Assembly: GCF_009760915.1 (NCBI RefSeq)
Contig: NZ_VIDQ01000022.1
Coordinates: forward strand, 1 to 64,000
Length of the DNA: 64,000 bases
Direction: 5' to 3'
DNA from: Azohydromonas aeria
Lineage (GTDB): Bacteria; Pseudomonadota; Gammaproteobacteria; Burkholderiales; Burkholderiaceae_C
The notes under the pieces are model-generated. The model saw only the letters and a program-made list of their open reading frames with translations, was not told where the DNA came from and made no database searches. Below, one piece after another: positions 1-9,963 of the stretch. The translations under genes were made by a program, and so were the position numbers. Numbering within the stretch: the stretch's first letter is position 1; every line of letters begins with the position of its first letter.

Positions 1-1
1 G

Positions 2-1657
2 GCGCCGGCCGGGCGGCGCTGGGCGCTGGGCAGCGGCCTGGCCGGGCTGGGGCTGTTGGGGTTGGGCGGGGCCTTCCTGGCCGGGCTGCGGCTTGGGCGC
101 GGCGAGCGGCAGGTGGCGCTGGCCGGGGCGGCGCAGGCCACGGGCCCGGGCGCGGCGCCCGCGGACGAGGCGATGGCGCTGGTCGAGCGCTTCCATGCCC
201 ATTCGGCGCAGTCGCGGCGCGCCGCCTTCACCGGCTTCCCGGCCGTGGACTGGGGCGCGGCGCCGCCGGCGTTCAAGCGCCATCCCGGCGCGCCGCGCCT
301 GGCACTGGCGCCGGTGGCGGCGGATGCGCCGGGTGCGCGGAACGCGCCGGGTGCCCTGGCGGCCCTGGGCGCGGCGCTGTGGCTCACCGCCGGCGTCACG
401 GAGCGGCGCGGCGGGCTGGCGCTGCGTGCCTCGCCGTCCTCCGGGGCGCTGTTCTCCACCGAGCTGTACGTGGCCGCGACCGCGCTGCCCGGGCTGGCGC
501 CGGGGCTGTGGCACTACGACGCCGAGGGCCATGCGCTGGTGCGGCTGCGCGACGGCGCCCCGGATGCCGCCGAGCTGGGCCTGCCCGCGGCACCCGGCGC
601 CGCGCCCGCCGCGCGCGTGATCGCCACGGCCGTGTTCCGGCGCACCGGGCGCAAGTACCGCGACCGGGCCTACCGCTACGTGCTGGCCGACCTGGGCCAC
701 GCCCTGGAGAACCTGCGCGTGGCCGCCACGGCGCTGGGTTTCGACGCGCACCTGGTTGCCGCTTTCGACGGCCCGCGGCTGGCGGCCACGCTGGGGCTGG
801 ACGAGGACGAGGAGGGCGTGCTGGCGCTAATGGAGTTTTCACTTGCACGTCCCGGGACGCTCCCACGGCAGGGTGGGGCGTCGTGCCCGGTGCCCGGCTC
901 CGAAAGCCTGTCCCCGCCGCCGCTGCCACGCGCGCTGCCGCCGCTGGGCGTGACCGGGGCGGTGCACCGGGCCACGTCGTTGCGCGCTGGCACGGTGTCC
1001 GGGGAGGACATGGCGCTGCCGGGGCCGGCGCCGGCGGCCGTCGCGGCGTCGGCGCCGCGGCAGGCTCGCGCCGTGGTGCTGCCGGCCATCGCCCCCTCCG
1101 CCTCGTCGGACGTGCTGCGCCGCATCGCCACCCGGCGCTCGGTGCGGCGCTTCGCGCCGACGCCGGTGCCGCTGCCGGCGCTGGCCGGCGTGCTGGCGGC
1201 CCTGGCGCAGCCGCCGCTGCTGTCGGCCGCCATCCGGGTGGACGTGGTGGCACACGCCGTGGCCGGCCTGGACCCGGGCGTGTGGCGCATGGGGGCGGAC
1301 GGGCGGGTGCTGCACCCGCGCCGCGTGCCGCTGGCGCCGGCGGCGCTGCGCGCCGCGGCAAGGGCCGCCGCGCTGGACCAGGACGTGATCGGCGACGCCG
1401 CCGCGGTGCTGGTGCTGTCGGCCGACCGCGCCGTGCTGGCGCGCGACGGCTGCGGCGCCGCGCGTGGCTACCGCCATGCCTTTCTCGAAGCCGGGCTGGT
1501 GGGCGAGCGCGTGTACCTGGAAGCCGCGGCGCGTGGCCTGGGCGCCTGCGCCGTCGGCGCCTTCTACGACGACGAGGCCGAAGCGCTGCTGGGCGTGGAC
1601 CCGGCGCGGGAGTGGGTGCTGCACTTCGCCGCCCTGGGCGTGCCGGCCGGCGGCTGA
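2..1657 (+). CDS. SagB/ThcOx-type double nitroreductase-fold protein (5' end outside window)
   Basis: The reading frame is open to the left edge of the window, so the gene is 5'-truncated. A TTG at 56 could be read as a start, but the frame continues upstream with an Arg-Arg pair followed by a Gly/Leu-rich hydrophobic stretch, which looks like a membrane anchor or signal. Two nitroreductase-like halves are visible. The first covers roughly codons 50-260 counted from 56. The second begins with a typical motif, RRIATRRSVRRFAP. This tandem layout is that of the SagB/ThcOx family of FMN oxidoreductases, some of which oxidise azolines in peptide natural products. No leader peptide or YcaO cyclodehydratase lies in the window, so the substrate is unknown. 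The family call is fairly firm and the function is open. Confidence 0.72.
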   Translation, partial: APAGRRWALGSGLAGLGLLGLGGAFLAGLRLGRGERQVALAGAAQATGPGAAPADEAMALVERFHAHSAQSRRAAFTGFPAVDWGAAPPAFKRHPGAPRLALAPVAADAPGARNAPGALAALGAALWLTAGVTERRGGLALRASPSSGALFSTELYVAATALPGLAPGLWHYDAEGHALVRLRDGAPDAAELGLPAAPGAAPAARVIATAVFRRTGRKYRDRAYRYVLADLGHALENLRVAATALGFDAHLVAAFDGPRLAATLGLDEDEEGVLALMEFSLARPGTLPRQGGASCPVPGSESLSPPPLPRALPPLGVTGAVHRATSLRAGTVSGEDMALPGPAPAAVAASAPRQARAVVLPAIAPSASSDVLRRIATRRSVRRFAPTPVPLPALAGVLAALAQPPLLSAAIRVDVVAHAVAGLDPGVWRMGADGRVLHPRRVPLAPAALRAAARAAALDQDVIGDAAAVLVLSADRAVLARDGCGAARGYRHAFLEAGLVGERVYLEAAARGLGACAVGAFYDDEAEALLGVDPAREWVLHFAALGVPAGG

Positions 1658-1710
1658 GGGCACGGCACCCGCGTGCGCGCCGGTGCCCGAAGCCGCCCGG
1701 GAGGGCCGCG

Positions 1711-2523
1711 TCAGGCCGGTGCCGAGGGACGGCGGGCGAGGCCTTGGCGCCGGGCCGCCGTGCCCACCAGGGCCGCGCCGGCCAGCAGCAGGGCCCAGGT
1801 GGAGGGCTCGGGGATGGTCAACGGCACCTGGCCGCCGGCCTGCACGCCCCAGCGGCCCCAGACGGTGGCGGTGCGGTCCTGGTGGTTGCTCAGCAGCACC
1901 GACAGCTCGCCCGTCTCGTGCTCGAAGCTGCGGCTTGTGCCGATCTCCTCCAGGACGTCGGGCCCGTCCAGGAAGCGGGAGTGGAAGAACACGGCGGCAT
2001 GGGCCCCGTAGCCGCGGCGGATGGGTTCGACGACGTCCGTGGGGATCACCCAGGCGTCGAGCGTGTACTGCGCGGTGATGCGCACGCCCGTGTGCGCCGA
2101 CAGCACGAACAGCGGGTTGCCGCCGGCCCGGCCCCGGTGGCGGGCCTCGGCCAGGTAGCGGCCGTTGCCCGAGCCCGTGCGGTCGCCGTTGTCGTACTGG
2201 CCGCCGGCGAACAGCCCGGCCGCGGACACCGCGGCGAAGCTGCTGGCCTGGCCGGTCTCGTTCTCGAAGCGCGCGTTGCTGAAGGTGGGGTCCGCGAAGC
2301 CGCCCTCGTTGCGCTGGCACACGGCGGGATGGGCGCAGAAATCCCAGGTCACGAAGGACTCGGCCACCGACAGCCCGGTGTAGCGGATGGTGGGCGCGAT
2401 GCCGTCGCCGGGGCGCAGGTCCACCAGCTCGTAGCGCAGCCCGGTAAGGCTGGCGCTGGAGCCGACCGCCGCCAGTGCGGGCGCGGCCAGGACCGCCAGC
2501 ACGGTGCCGAGGAGTGTCTTCAT
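1711..2523 (-). CDS. PEP-CTERM exported protein, paralog 1
   Basis: The product is 270 residues. It has an N-terminal signal peptide (MKTLLGTVLAVLAAPALA) and a C-terminal PEP-CTERM sorting tail: IPEPSTWALLLAG, then a hydrophobic helix and an Arg-rich end. Such tails are recognised by exosortase/archaeosortase-type enzymes that process exported proteins, often in exopolysaccharide producers. The mature part begins with a block, GSSASLTGLRYELVDLRPGD, that is almost identical in the next two genes. The start is supported by AGGAGAT just upstream. This is the last of three tandem copies on the minus strand. The central domain is not one I recognise, so no function is assigned beyond export and sorting. 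Confidence 0.85.
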   Translation of the reverse strand: MKTLLGTVLAVLAAPALAAVGSSASLTGLRYELVDLRPGDGIAPTIRYTGLSVAESFVTWDFCAHPAVCQRNEGGFADPTFSNARFENETGQASSFAAVSAAGLFAGGQYDNGDRTGSGNGRYLAEARHRGRAGGNPLFVLSAHTGVRITAQYTLDAWVIPTDVVEPIRRGYGAHAAVFFHSRFLDGPDVLEEIGTSRSFEHETGELSVLLSNHQDRTATVWGRWGVQAGGQVPLTIPEPSTWALLLAGAALVGTAARRQGLARRPSAPA

Positions 2524-2573
2524 GGCTCATCTCCTGGAAGGGGGACGCGGCGGCGGCGGCCGCCGCGACGACT

Positions 2574-3368
2574 TCAGTTCGCCGGGACGCGGCCTTGGCG
2601 CCGCCGCGCCACGGCGCCGAGCACGCCCGCGCCGGCCAGCAGCAGGGCCCAGGTGGAGGGCTCGGGAACGCCCACCGGCAACTGGCCCTCGGCCAGGACG
2701 CCGAAGCGGCCCCAGACGGTGGAGGTGCGGTCCTTGTGGTTGGCCAGCAGCACGGAGAACTCGCCCGTCCGGTGCGCGAAATCGCTGGTCGAGGTGTCGA
2801 TCTCCACGAAGGGCTCCGGCCCGTCGATGAAGCGGGAATTGACGAAGACCGCGGCGGAGGCCGCGTAGTCGCGGCGCACGGGCTCCTGGACGTCCGTGGG
2901 GATGATCCAGGCGTCGAGCGTGTACTGCCCGGTGATGCGGATGCCGGTGTGCGCCGACAGCACGAAGAGGGGGCTGCCCAGCACGCCCTGGTGGCGGGCC
3001 CAGGACAGGTACCTGCCGTTGCTGCCGACCGTCCGGTCGCCGTTGTCCCATTGCGCGGCGGCGAACAGCCCGGCCGCGGAGACGGAGGCGAAGGCGCTGG
3101 CCGGGCCCGACCGGTCGTTCTGCACGGTGCTCAGCACCGGCTCCCGGTAGCCGCCCTGGCTCAGCTGGCACGACACCGGCCCGAAGCAGAAGCCGAGCTT
3201 GGACTGGGCGACGGACAGCCCGGTGTAGCGCACGCTGGGCGCGATGCCGTCGCCGGGGCGCAGGTCCACCAGCTCGTAGCGCAGCCCGGTGAGGCTGGCG
3301 CTGGAGCCGGCCGCGGCCAGCGCAGGGCCGGCCAGGGCGGCCAGCAAGGTGCCGAGAAGTGCCTTCAT
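2574..3368 (-). CDS. PEP-CTERM exported protein, paralog 2
   Basis: The product is 264 residues and the middle copy of the tandem triplet. Signal peptide MKALLGTLLAALAGPALA, shared mature N-terminus (GSSASLTGLRYELVDL), and the C-terminal sorting tail VPEPSTWALLLAGAG followed by basic residues. The frame is open for hundreds of codons upstream, but that part is antisense-like GC-rich frame. The ATG at 3368 gives a clean signal peptide aligned with the paralogs, so it is chosen. The ribosome binding site is weak (GAAAGAC). The central part differs from copy 1 (for example KLGFCFGPVSCQLSQGGY against VTWDFCAHPAVCQRNEGGF) but keeps the same cysteine pattern. Function unknown. Confidence 0.83.
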   Translation of the reverse strand: MKALLGTLLAALAGPALAAAGSSASLTGLRYELVDLRPGDGIAPSVRYTGLSVAQSKLGFCFGPVSCQLSQGGYREPVLSTVQNDRSGPASAFASVSAAGLFAAAQWDNGDRTVGSNGRYLSWARHQGVLGSPLFVLSAHTGIRITGQYTLDAWIIPTDVQEPVRRDYAASAAVFVNSRFIDGPEPFVEIDTSTSDFAHRTGEFSVLLANHKDRTSTVWGRFGVLAEGQLPVGVPEPSTWALLLAGAGVLGAVARRRQGRVPAN

Positions 3369-3424
3369 GTGGCGTCTTTCGTGAGGAGGTGAAGATCGCG
3401 GCGCCGCTCGCCGCAGCGGGGGTT

Positions 3425-4237
3425 TCAGGCCGCCGTGCCGATGCCGCGGCGCCGCGCCACGCCGCCGAGCAGCCCCGCGCCGGCCAGCAGCAGCGCCCAG
3501 GTGGAGGGCTCGGGGATGCCGGTTGGCACCTGCCCGTCGGCCAGCACGCCGATGCGGCCCCAGACGGTGGCGGTGCGGTCCTTGTGGTTGCTCAGCAGCA
3601 CGGACAGCTCGCCCGTGTCGTGCACGAAGCCGCTGCCCGTGCTGACCTCCTGGAAGAAGTCGGGGCCGTCGATGAAGCGCGAATTGACGAACACGGCGGC
3701 GCCGGCGCCGTAGCCGTCGTGGTAGGGCCCGGTGATCGGCGTGGGGATGACCCAGGCGTCGAGCGTGTAATGCGCGGTGACGCGCACGCCGGTGTGCGCC
3801 GACAGCACGAACAGCGGGTTGCCACCGCGCCTGCCGCGCAGCCGGGCCTCGGCGTGGTACGGGCCGTAGCCGAGGCCGGCGCCGTTGTCGTACTGCCCGC
3901 CGGCGAACAGCCCCGCCGCCGACACCGCCGCGAACGCGCTGGTCGAGCCGCTGAATCCGTCGTCGTATTGCCGGTTGCTGACGGCTGGGGTCGTGAAGGT
4001 GCCCTCGCTGCGCTGGCAGAAAGTGGGGCCCAGGCACCAGTGGGCCAGCAGCAGCGACTCGGCCAGCGTGGCCCCGGTGAAGCGGATGCTGGGCGCGATG
4101 CCGTCGCCAGGGCGCAGGTCCACCAGCTCGTAGCGCAGCCCGGTGAGGCTGGCGCTGGAGCCGACCGCCGCCAAGGCGGGCAGGACGGGGCCGGCCAGGG
4201 CCAGCAGTGCGGCGGCATGCCAGGAAGCTTTCAGCAT
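3425..4237 (-). CDS. PEP-CTERM exported protein, paralog 3
   Basis: The product is 270 residues and the first transcribed copy of the triplet. The signal peptide MLKASWHAAALLALAGPVLPALA is followed by the shared block GSSASLTGLRYELVDLRPGD and a two-cysteine segment (CLGPTFCQRSEG). The tail is IPEPSTWALLLAGAGLLG with a terminal RRR. The start at 4237 is preceded by a strong AAGGAGG. Spacings between copies (56 and 51 bp) allow a single transcript, although each copy has its own translation signals. No exosortase (EpsH/XrtA) gene is in the window, so the sorting enzyme must be elsewhere. The divergent region upstream (4238-4644) is clearly richer in A+T and should hold the promoter. Confidence 0.85.
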   Translation of the reverse strand: MLKASWHAAALLALAGPVLPALAAVGSSASLTGLRYELVDLRPGDGIAPSIRFTGATLAESLLLAHWCLGPTFCQRSEGTFTTPAVSNRQYDDGFSGSTSAFAAVSAAGLFAGGQYDNGAGLGYGPYHAEARLRGRRGGNPLFVLSAHTGVRVTAHYTLDAWVIPTPITGPYHDGYGAGAAVFVNSRFIDGPDFFQEVSTGSGFVHDTGELSVLLSNHKDRTATVWGRIGVLADGQVPTGIPEPSTWALLLAGAGLLGGVARRRGIGTAA

Positions 4238-4644
4238 GGTTCCTCCTTCGGGCACCTCGGCCCGCGGCAGAACTCCCTGGCGGCAAATACTGGCCGGCGT
4301 TGCGCCTTCAATGCTTGCTGCAACGGCGTGACATATTGCCAATGAATATGTGCATTCGTTGCCACGCGAGACGGCATACCCGGACGCATGAGTTTATGCG
4401 CTGGCGTTTCAAAGGCTTGCTGACGCGCCGGAAATTGCCCCATTGCAGGGGGCGGGGCCGGAAATCGTCACGAATTCATCGGGATGTTTAATATTCGAAC
4501 AGATTTCGCTGGCAGCATGGTCAATTTCTTCGCGGCTTGAAGATATTCGTTCTGAATATGTTGCGCCGCCACATTCGGGCCGGCGAATGGCGCGGCACGG
4601 AGGCGGACCACAATGGCGGCTCCACGACTGCTTCATACCGGCCC
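4238..4644. other. Divergent intergenic region, A+T-richer
   Basis: This stretch of about 400 bp separates the PEP-CTERM triplet (leftward) from the MaoC-like gene (rightward). It is visibly richer in A+T than its surroundings, especially 4480-4560, so promoters for both directions probably lie here. No convincing gene, hairpin terminator or exact operator palindrome was found in it. Confidence 0.5.
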
Positions 4645-5115
4645 ATGGCACCTTCCGATTCGCGCCCGCCGCTGTACCTGGACGACCTTGCCGTGGGCGA
4701 CCGCTTCGACAGCGGCACGCTCGTGGTCGAGGCCGAGGAGGTGAGGAGCTTTGCCGAGCGCTTCGACCCGCAGCCCTTTCACCTGGACGAGGCGGCGGCG
4801 CGCGCGAGCGTGTTCGGCGGCCTGGCGGCCAGCGGCTGGCACACGGCGGCGCTGACGATGCGGCTGCTGGTGCAGAGCCTGCCCCTGGGCTGCGGCGTGA
4901 TCGGCGCCGGCACCGAGCTGGCCTGGCCGCGGCCCACGCGCCCGGGCGACACGCTGCGCGTGAGCAGCACCGTGCTGGAGATCGCGCCCTCGAATTCGAA
5001 GCCCGACCGCGGCATCGTCACCTGCCGCAGCGAAACGCTGAACCAGGACGGCGGCTGCGTGCAGCGCATGACGGCCAAGTTGCTGGTGTTGCGCCGCCCG
5101 GGTGCCGTGGGCTGA
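4645..5115 (+). CDS. MaoC-like (R)-specific enoyl-CoA hydratase family protein
   Basis: The product is 156 residues, the usual size of a single hot-dog-fold MaoC dehydratase. The N-terminus reads LYLDDLAVGDRF, the typical family opening, and the hydratase signature is visible as FAERFDPQPFHLDEAAARASVFGGLAASGWHTAAL. In the family, the Asp and His of the DPQPFH segment are catalytic and the FGGLAASGWHT segment lines the acyl-CoA pocket. The start at 4645 is chosen because it brings the protein to family length; the frame is open further upstream to 4537 but those residues look non-native. The gene stands alone between two long intergenic regions, so the acyl-CoA pathway it serves is not evident. 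Confidence 0.82.
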   Translation: MAPSDSRPPLYLDDLAVGDRFDSGTLVVEAEEVRSFAERFDPQPFHLDEAAARASVFGGLAASGWHTAALTMRLLVQSLPLGCGVIGAGTELAWPRPTRPGDTLRVSSTVLEIAPSNSKPDRGIVTCRSETLNQDGGCVQRMTAKLLVLRRPGAVG

Positions 5116-5639
5116 GACACGGCCTGGATCGGGACGACCCGAACGCGAGGCTGACAAGGAAGCTCATTTCACCGGCGCGACGAAGCATCGCCAGTTAGCC
5201 TCGTCGTTGCGCGCACGAGCGCGGTCCGCCAGTGACAAAAACAACATACGCGATACTCCTGGTCGCCTCAGATCACACCCGATGAGCCCGCCCGGGCATT
5301 GAAGGGGGAACAAGAGCAAACCAGGAGCAGGGCGAAGCGGGCGGGTTGGCCAGGGGCGCGCCGGAAAGTCTCCCCGGTCAGGAAGCCCGGGCGCATCCGG
5401 CGCCGCGTGTATGTTGTAAATGAGGCCGCGCTACACCCCTTTCCCTACGCGGTGGGAGTGCTGCATCCCTCCATCCGGGGTTGCCAGGCGGCCCGGAATC
5501 GGGGTCTGTCCGCGGCCGCTGCCAAGGCGCACCCTTGCACGCGGTCGGACCGGGGTGGAGGAATGGGCTGAGCCGGCGTGCCGAGGGCGCGCGGCGGCCG
5601 CCGTCCGCCGCGGCAGGCAGCCAATGCAAGGAGGGAAGC
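5116..5639. other. Intergenic region before the nucleotide-sugar dehydrogenase
   Basis: About 520 bp without a supportable gene. Short open frames run through it but none has a ribosome binding site plus recognisable protein. A slightly A+T-richer stretch near 5230-5260 and another near 5405-5430 could hold promoters for the gene starting at 5640. Nothing stronger is seen. Confidence 0.4.
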
Positions 5640-6920
<1,281 letters not shown>

Positions 6921-6965
6921 GCCCCAGGCCGCCGCGGCGCTGAGCCGCGCCGACACAGGCTGATC

Positions 6966-6998
6966 GAAGGCCGCCGGACGCTGCGCCGGCGGCCTTCT
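6966..6998. terminator. Intrinsic terminator between convergent genes
   Basis: A perfect 12-bp inverted repeat, GAAGGCCGCCGG (6966-6977) and its complement (6986-6997), with an 8-nt loop, lies between the convergent genes ending at 6920 and 7017. The T-tract is modest (TCGCTTTC), so termination of the plus-strand transcript is likely but the reverse direction is less certain. Confidence 0.75.
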
Positions 6999-7016
6999 CG
7001 CTTTCAGGGGGCCTGG

Positions 7017-7844
7017 CTACACCCCGGGCAGCGTCGCCTCCAGGTCCGGCTCCTCGGCGCTGAACCCCAGCGCCGCCGCCACGCGCGCCGGCGCCTGCAC
7101 CGGGCCCATGTGTCCCAGCCCTTCGAGATGCCGCAGCGTGGCGCGCGGACAGGCCTGCGCCAGCGTCTCGGCCACGCGCAGCACCGGCGCCGGCGAGCGC
7201 GTGCCGGCCAGCAGCCGCACCGGCATCTGCAGCCCGGCCCAGGCGCGCAGCGGCACGGTGTCGGCGAAGAGCGCGCCGAACTCGGCATCCACCTTGGGCA
7301 TGCACGCGGCGATGGCGGCGCGCCGGCCCTCGCCGCACAGCGCCCAGGCGCCGTCACCGCTCCAGTAATCGACGAACAGCGCGGCGGCCGCGTGCAGCCG
7401 CCGCGCCCGCACGTGGGCGCGCACCGCGCCGCCCAGGTCCAGCGCCTCGCTCCAGGGCGCGCGGCCGGCCGCCCCGCGCAGCACGCCGAAGCGCACCGGC
7501 TCGTAGAGCGTGAGGCTGCGCACGTGTTGCGGCCAGCGCAGCGCCAGCTCCAGCGCCACCGCGCCGCCGTAGGAATGGCCCAGCAGGTGCACGCCACCCT
7601 CCACCCCGGACAGCAGCGGCAGCAGTGGCTCGGCCTCGTCGGCGAGCGTCGTGGGCGCGGCGGCGCGCCACGGCGCTGCGCCGTCCGCGCCGTAGCCCGG
7701 CAGGTCCGGCGCGACGAGATCCACCGACGCCGGCAGCAGCGCGCGCCATGCCTGCCACTGGCGCGCGCCGCTGGCGCTGCTGTGCAGGGCGACCAGGCGC
7801 CCGCGCGCCGGCCGGCGCAGGGAGTTGGAGTCGGGGTGGCTCAT
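7017..7844 (-). CDS. Alpha/beta-fold hydrolase
   Basis: The product is 275 residues. Early strand and oxyanion region read LVALHSSASGARQW, followed by VDLVAPDLPGYGADG. The nucleophile elbow is LLGHSYGGAVAL with its serine, and the catalytic histidine sits in LEGLGHMGPVQAP near the C-terminus. This is the plain alpha/beta hydrolase-1 family (esterases, haloperoxidases, lactonases); the substrate cannot be read from sequence. The start at 7844 is chosen because it is preceded by a CGGAG-type ribosome binding site and gives a normal-length N-terminus, although the frame stays open to 8027. The next gene (8081) diverges and encodes another alpha/beta hydrolase of a different family. Confidence 0.85.
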   Translation of the reverse strand: MSHPDSNSLRRPARGRLVALHSSASGARQWQAWRALLPASVDLVAPDLPGYGADGAAPWRAAAPTTLADEAEPLLPLLSGVEGGVHLLGHSYGGAVALELALRWPQHVRSLTLYEPVRFGVLRGAAGRAPWSEALDLGGAVRAHVRARRLHAAAALFVDYWSGDGAWALCGEGRRAAIAACMPKVDAEFGALFADTVPLRAWAGLQMPVRLLAGTRSPAPVLRVAETLAQACPRATLRHLEGLGHMGPVQAPARVAAALGFSAEEPDLEATLPGV

Positions 7845-8080
7845 GCGGTGCTCCGGGGAGGCGTGTGCGGTTGTGTTCCGGGCGGCCGGCCAAAAGCCGG
7901 CAGGCGCCGTGCGGGAGCCGCTGAGTTGCAGGCCCGCCGCACGGCGTTCAGGGCGCACCCGGCCCTGCGCCCGAACCGCGCCGGGGACCGCTGGCCCGGG
8001 GCACGGCGCCGAAGCGCCGTGTCGCACGGCGCCGATTCCTGATACAGCCGCCGCGGCGCCCCGGCGCCACCATCACCGCC

Positions 8081-9862
8081 ATGCGCCGCGTCCTGCTGCC
8101 GCTGCTCCTGCTGGCCTCTTCCTGGGGCGCGCCGGTTCACGCCGCCGCCGCGGCACCCGCGCTGGATGTCGCGCTGCTGGACGCCGCCGGCGCGCCGGTG
8201 CAGGCGCTCGTGGACGGCAACAGCGTGCGCCTGCGCGCGCAGCTGGATCGGGCGGCGCCGCGCCCCGTCGCCGTCACCTTCCGCCTCGACGGCCGGGCGC
8301 TGCCGGCCGGCTGCACCGTGCCGCGCGCCGCGCGCGGCTGCACCACCGCGCCGCTGTCCACGCTGAACTGGTACTGGGACGCGCAAGCGGACACGGCAGG
8401 CGCCGCCGCCACGGCGCGCCCGAACCGCACGCTCAGCGCCGAGGCCACCCCGGGCCGCGCCAGCGCGTTGACCTTGCGCGCGGACACTGCCGTGGCGCTG
8501 CGCCCGCGCCCGGTCGTGCTGGTGCACGGCTTCCTCTCCGACCACCAGACCTGGGCCGCCTACACCGGGCCCGGCGGCTTCCTGGCGCAGGCCGGGCTGC
8601 GGGGCTTCGCCGTGGGCGACGGGCAGGCCGAGGGCGCCATGGACACCGGCGCGCTGGCGCGGCTGCGCAGCGCCACCAAGTCACTGCCCGAGAACGCGGC
8701 GGCGCTGCAGCGCTACGTCGAGGGCGTGCGGCGCCTGACCGGCGCGCAGCAGGTGGACCTGCTGGCGCACAGCATGGGCGGGCTGGTGTCGCGCTACTAC
8801 GTGGCGCGGCTCATGCGCGACCGCGCTGTGGCGCAGCTGATCATGCTCGGCTCCCCGCACGGCGGCTCCGACTGCTCGGGCCTGGCCTCGGCGCTGGGCG
8901 TGCTGGAGCCCGCGGCGCTGGAGCTCAGCCCCGCCTTCGTGCGCCAGGTCTTCAACCCCGGCGTCACGCGCCGCCACGGCGTGCCCTTCCACATGCTCGC
9001 CGGCGACCCGATCGCCGAGGCCTTCCGCGCGCCGTGCAGCGGCGTGCCCAGCGACGGCGTGGTCAGCGTCGGCAGCGCCTCGGCCATCCCCGGCCCGGTG
9101 CGGCGGCTGCCGGTGCTGCACACCGACATGACGGCCTCGGCCGAGGTGGCCGCCGGCTTCGTGCTGCCGCTGCTGCGCCAGGGCGCGCTGCAGGACACGG
9201 CGGGCTGGAGCGAGTCGGCCGGGGACGCCGTCTCCGAGCCCGACACCCAGTACGCGCAGGTGGCGGCCGGGCACGTCGAGGCCGGCGCCTCGGTGGAGGT
9301 GGCGGTGGAACTCGACGACGTGGCCGTGGCCGCCTTCGCGCTGTTCGACCCGAGCCGCGCGCTGGAGACCACGGTGCGCGGCGCCAGCGGCCGCGTCATC
9401 GAGCTGACGGCGCGCGAGCACGGCCTGGTGCGGGTGGAAGACCCGTCGTCGCTGCTGACGCTGGGCTACGGCTTCGAGCGCCCGCGCCCGGGCCCCTGGC
9501 GCGTGACGCTGCACGCCCCGCGCGAGGCGAGCGACTTCGCGCTGTCCGCGCGCGTCAGCGGCGGGGCCGTGCTGCACGCCGCCGCGAGCCCGCTCACGCC
9601 CGCGCGCGGCCAGGCCGTGCAGCTGTCGGCCGCGCTGGAACACCCGTCGCGGGCGCTGGAAGGCGTGGCGCTGCGCGCCGTGGTGCACCGCCCCGACGGC
9701 AGCACCGAGGCGCTGGCGCTGCCGGGCGAGGGCGCGCGGCGCAGCGTGGCCTGGCGCGCCGCGCGGCGCGGGCTGCACGGCATCGAGCTGATCGCCAGCG
9801 CCCGCGCCGGCGAGCTGCGCATCGAGCGGCGGCGCTTCCTGGTGGTGGAGGTGGGGCCGTGA
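8081..9862 (+). CDS. Secreted lipase-like alpha/beta hydrolase with C-terminal beta domains
   Basis: The product is 593 residues with a signal peptide (MRRVLLPLLLLASSWGAPVHA). A short Ig-like N-terminal segment is followed by a hydrolase core: RPVVLVHGFLSDHQTW (oxyanion loop), then LLAHSMGGLVSRYY with the nucleophile serine, and LGSPHGGSDC. These motifs are typical of PGAP1/LipA-like triacylglycerol lipases. The catalytic histidine is probably in PVLHTDM. The last 200 residues look like two beta-sandwich domains, resembling those of secreted proteins, and carry no obvious anchor. It is probably periplasmic or secreted and acts on lipids or esters. The substrate is inferred only at the family level. 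Confidence 0.78.
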   Translation: MRRVLLPLLLLASSWGAPVHAAAAAPALDVALLDAAGAPVQALVDGNSVRLRAQLDRAAPRPVAVTFRLDGRALPAGCTVPRAARGCTTAPLSTLNWYWDAQADTAGAAATARPNRTLSAEATPGRASALTLRADTAVALRPRPVVLVHGFLSDHQTWAAYTGPGGFLAQAGLRGFAVGDGQAEGAMDTGALARLRSATKSLPENAAALQRYVEGVRRLTGAQQVDLLAHSMGGLVSRYYVARLMRDRAVAQLIMLGSPHGGSDCSGLASALGVLEPAALELSPAFVRQVFNPGVTRRHGVPFHMLAGDPIAEAFRAPCSGVPSDGVVSVGSASAIPGPVRRLPVLHTDMTASAEVAAGFVLPLLRQGALQDTAGWSESAGDAVSEPDTQYAQVAAGHVEAGASVEVAVELDDVAVAAFALFDPSRALETTVRGASGRVIELTAREHGLVRVEDPSSLLTLGYGFERPRPGPWRVTLHAPREASDFALSARVSGGAVLHAAASPLTPARGQAVQLSAALEHPSRALEGVALRAVVHRPDGSTEALALPGEGARRSVAWRAARRGLHGIELIASARAGELRIERRRFLVVEVGP

Positions 9863-9908
9863 AACGGCGCCTGTGTTCGCGGACCTCATTGCCTTCGCAA
9901 CCACAACG

Positions 9909-9936
9909 AAAAGGCGGGCCCCGAAGGGCCCGCCTT
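9909..9936 (-). terminator. Bidirectional-looking terminator hairpin
   Basis: A perfect 11-bp stem AAGGCGGGCCC / GGGCCCGCCTT with a CGAA tetraloop lies between the convergent lipase and lipoprotein genes. On the minus strand the stem is followed by TTTTCGTT, so it should terminate the lipoprotein transcript best. It may also serve the lipase gene. Confidence 0.85.
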
Positions 9937-9963
9937 GACGTTCGTGCGGCGCCGCGCGCTGGC

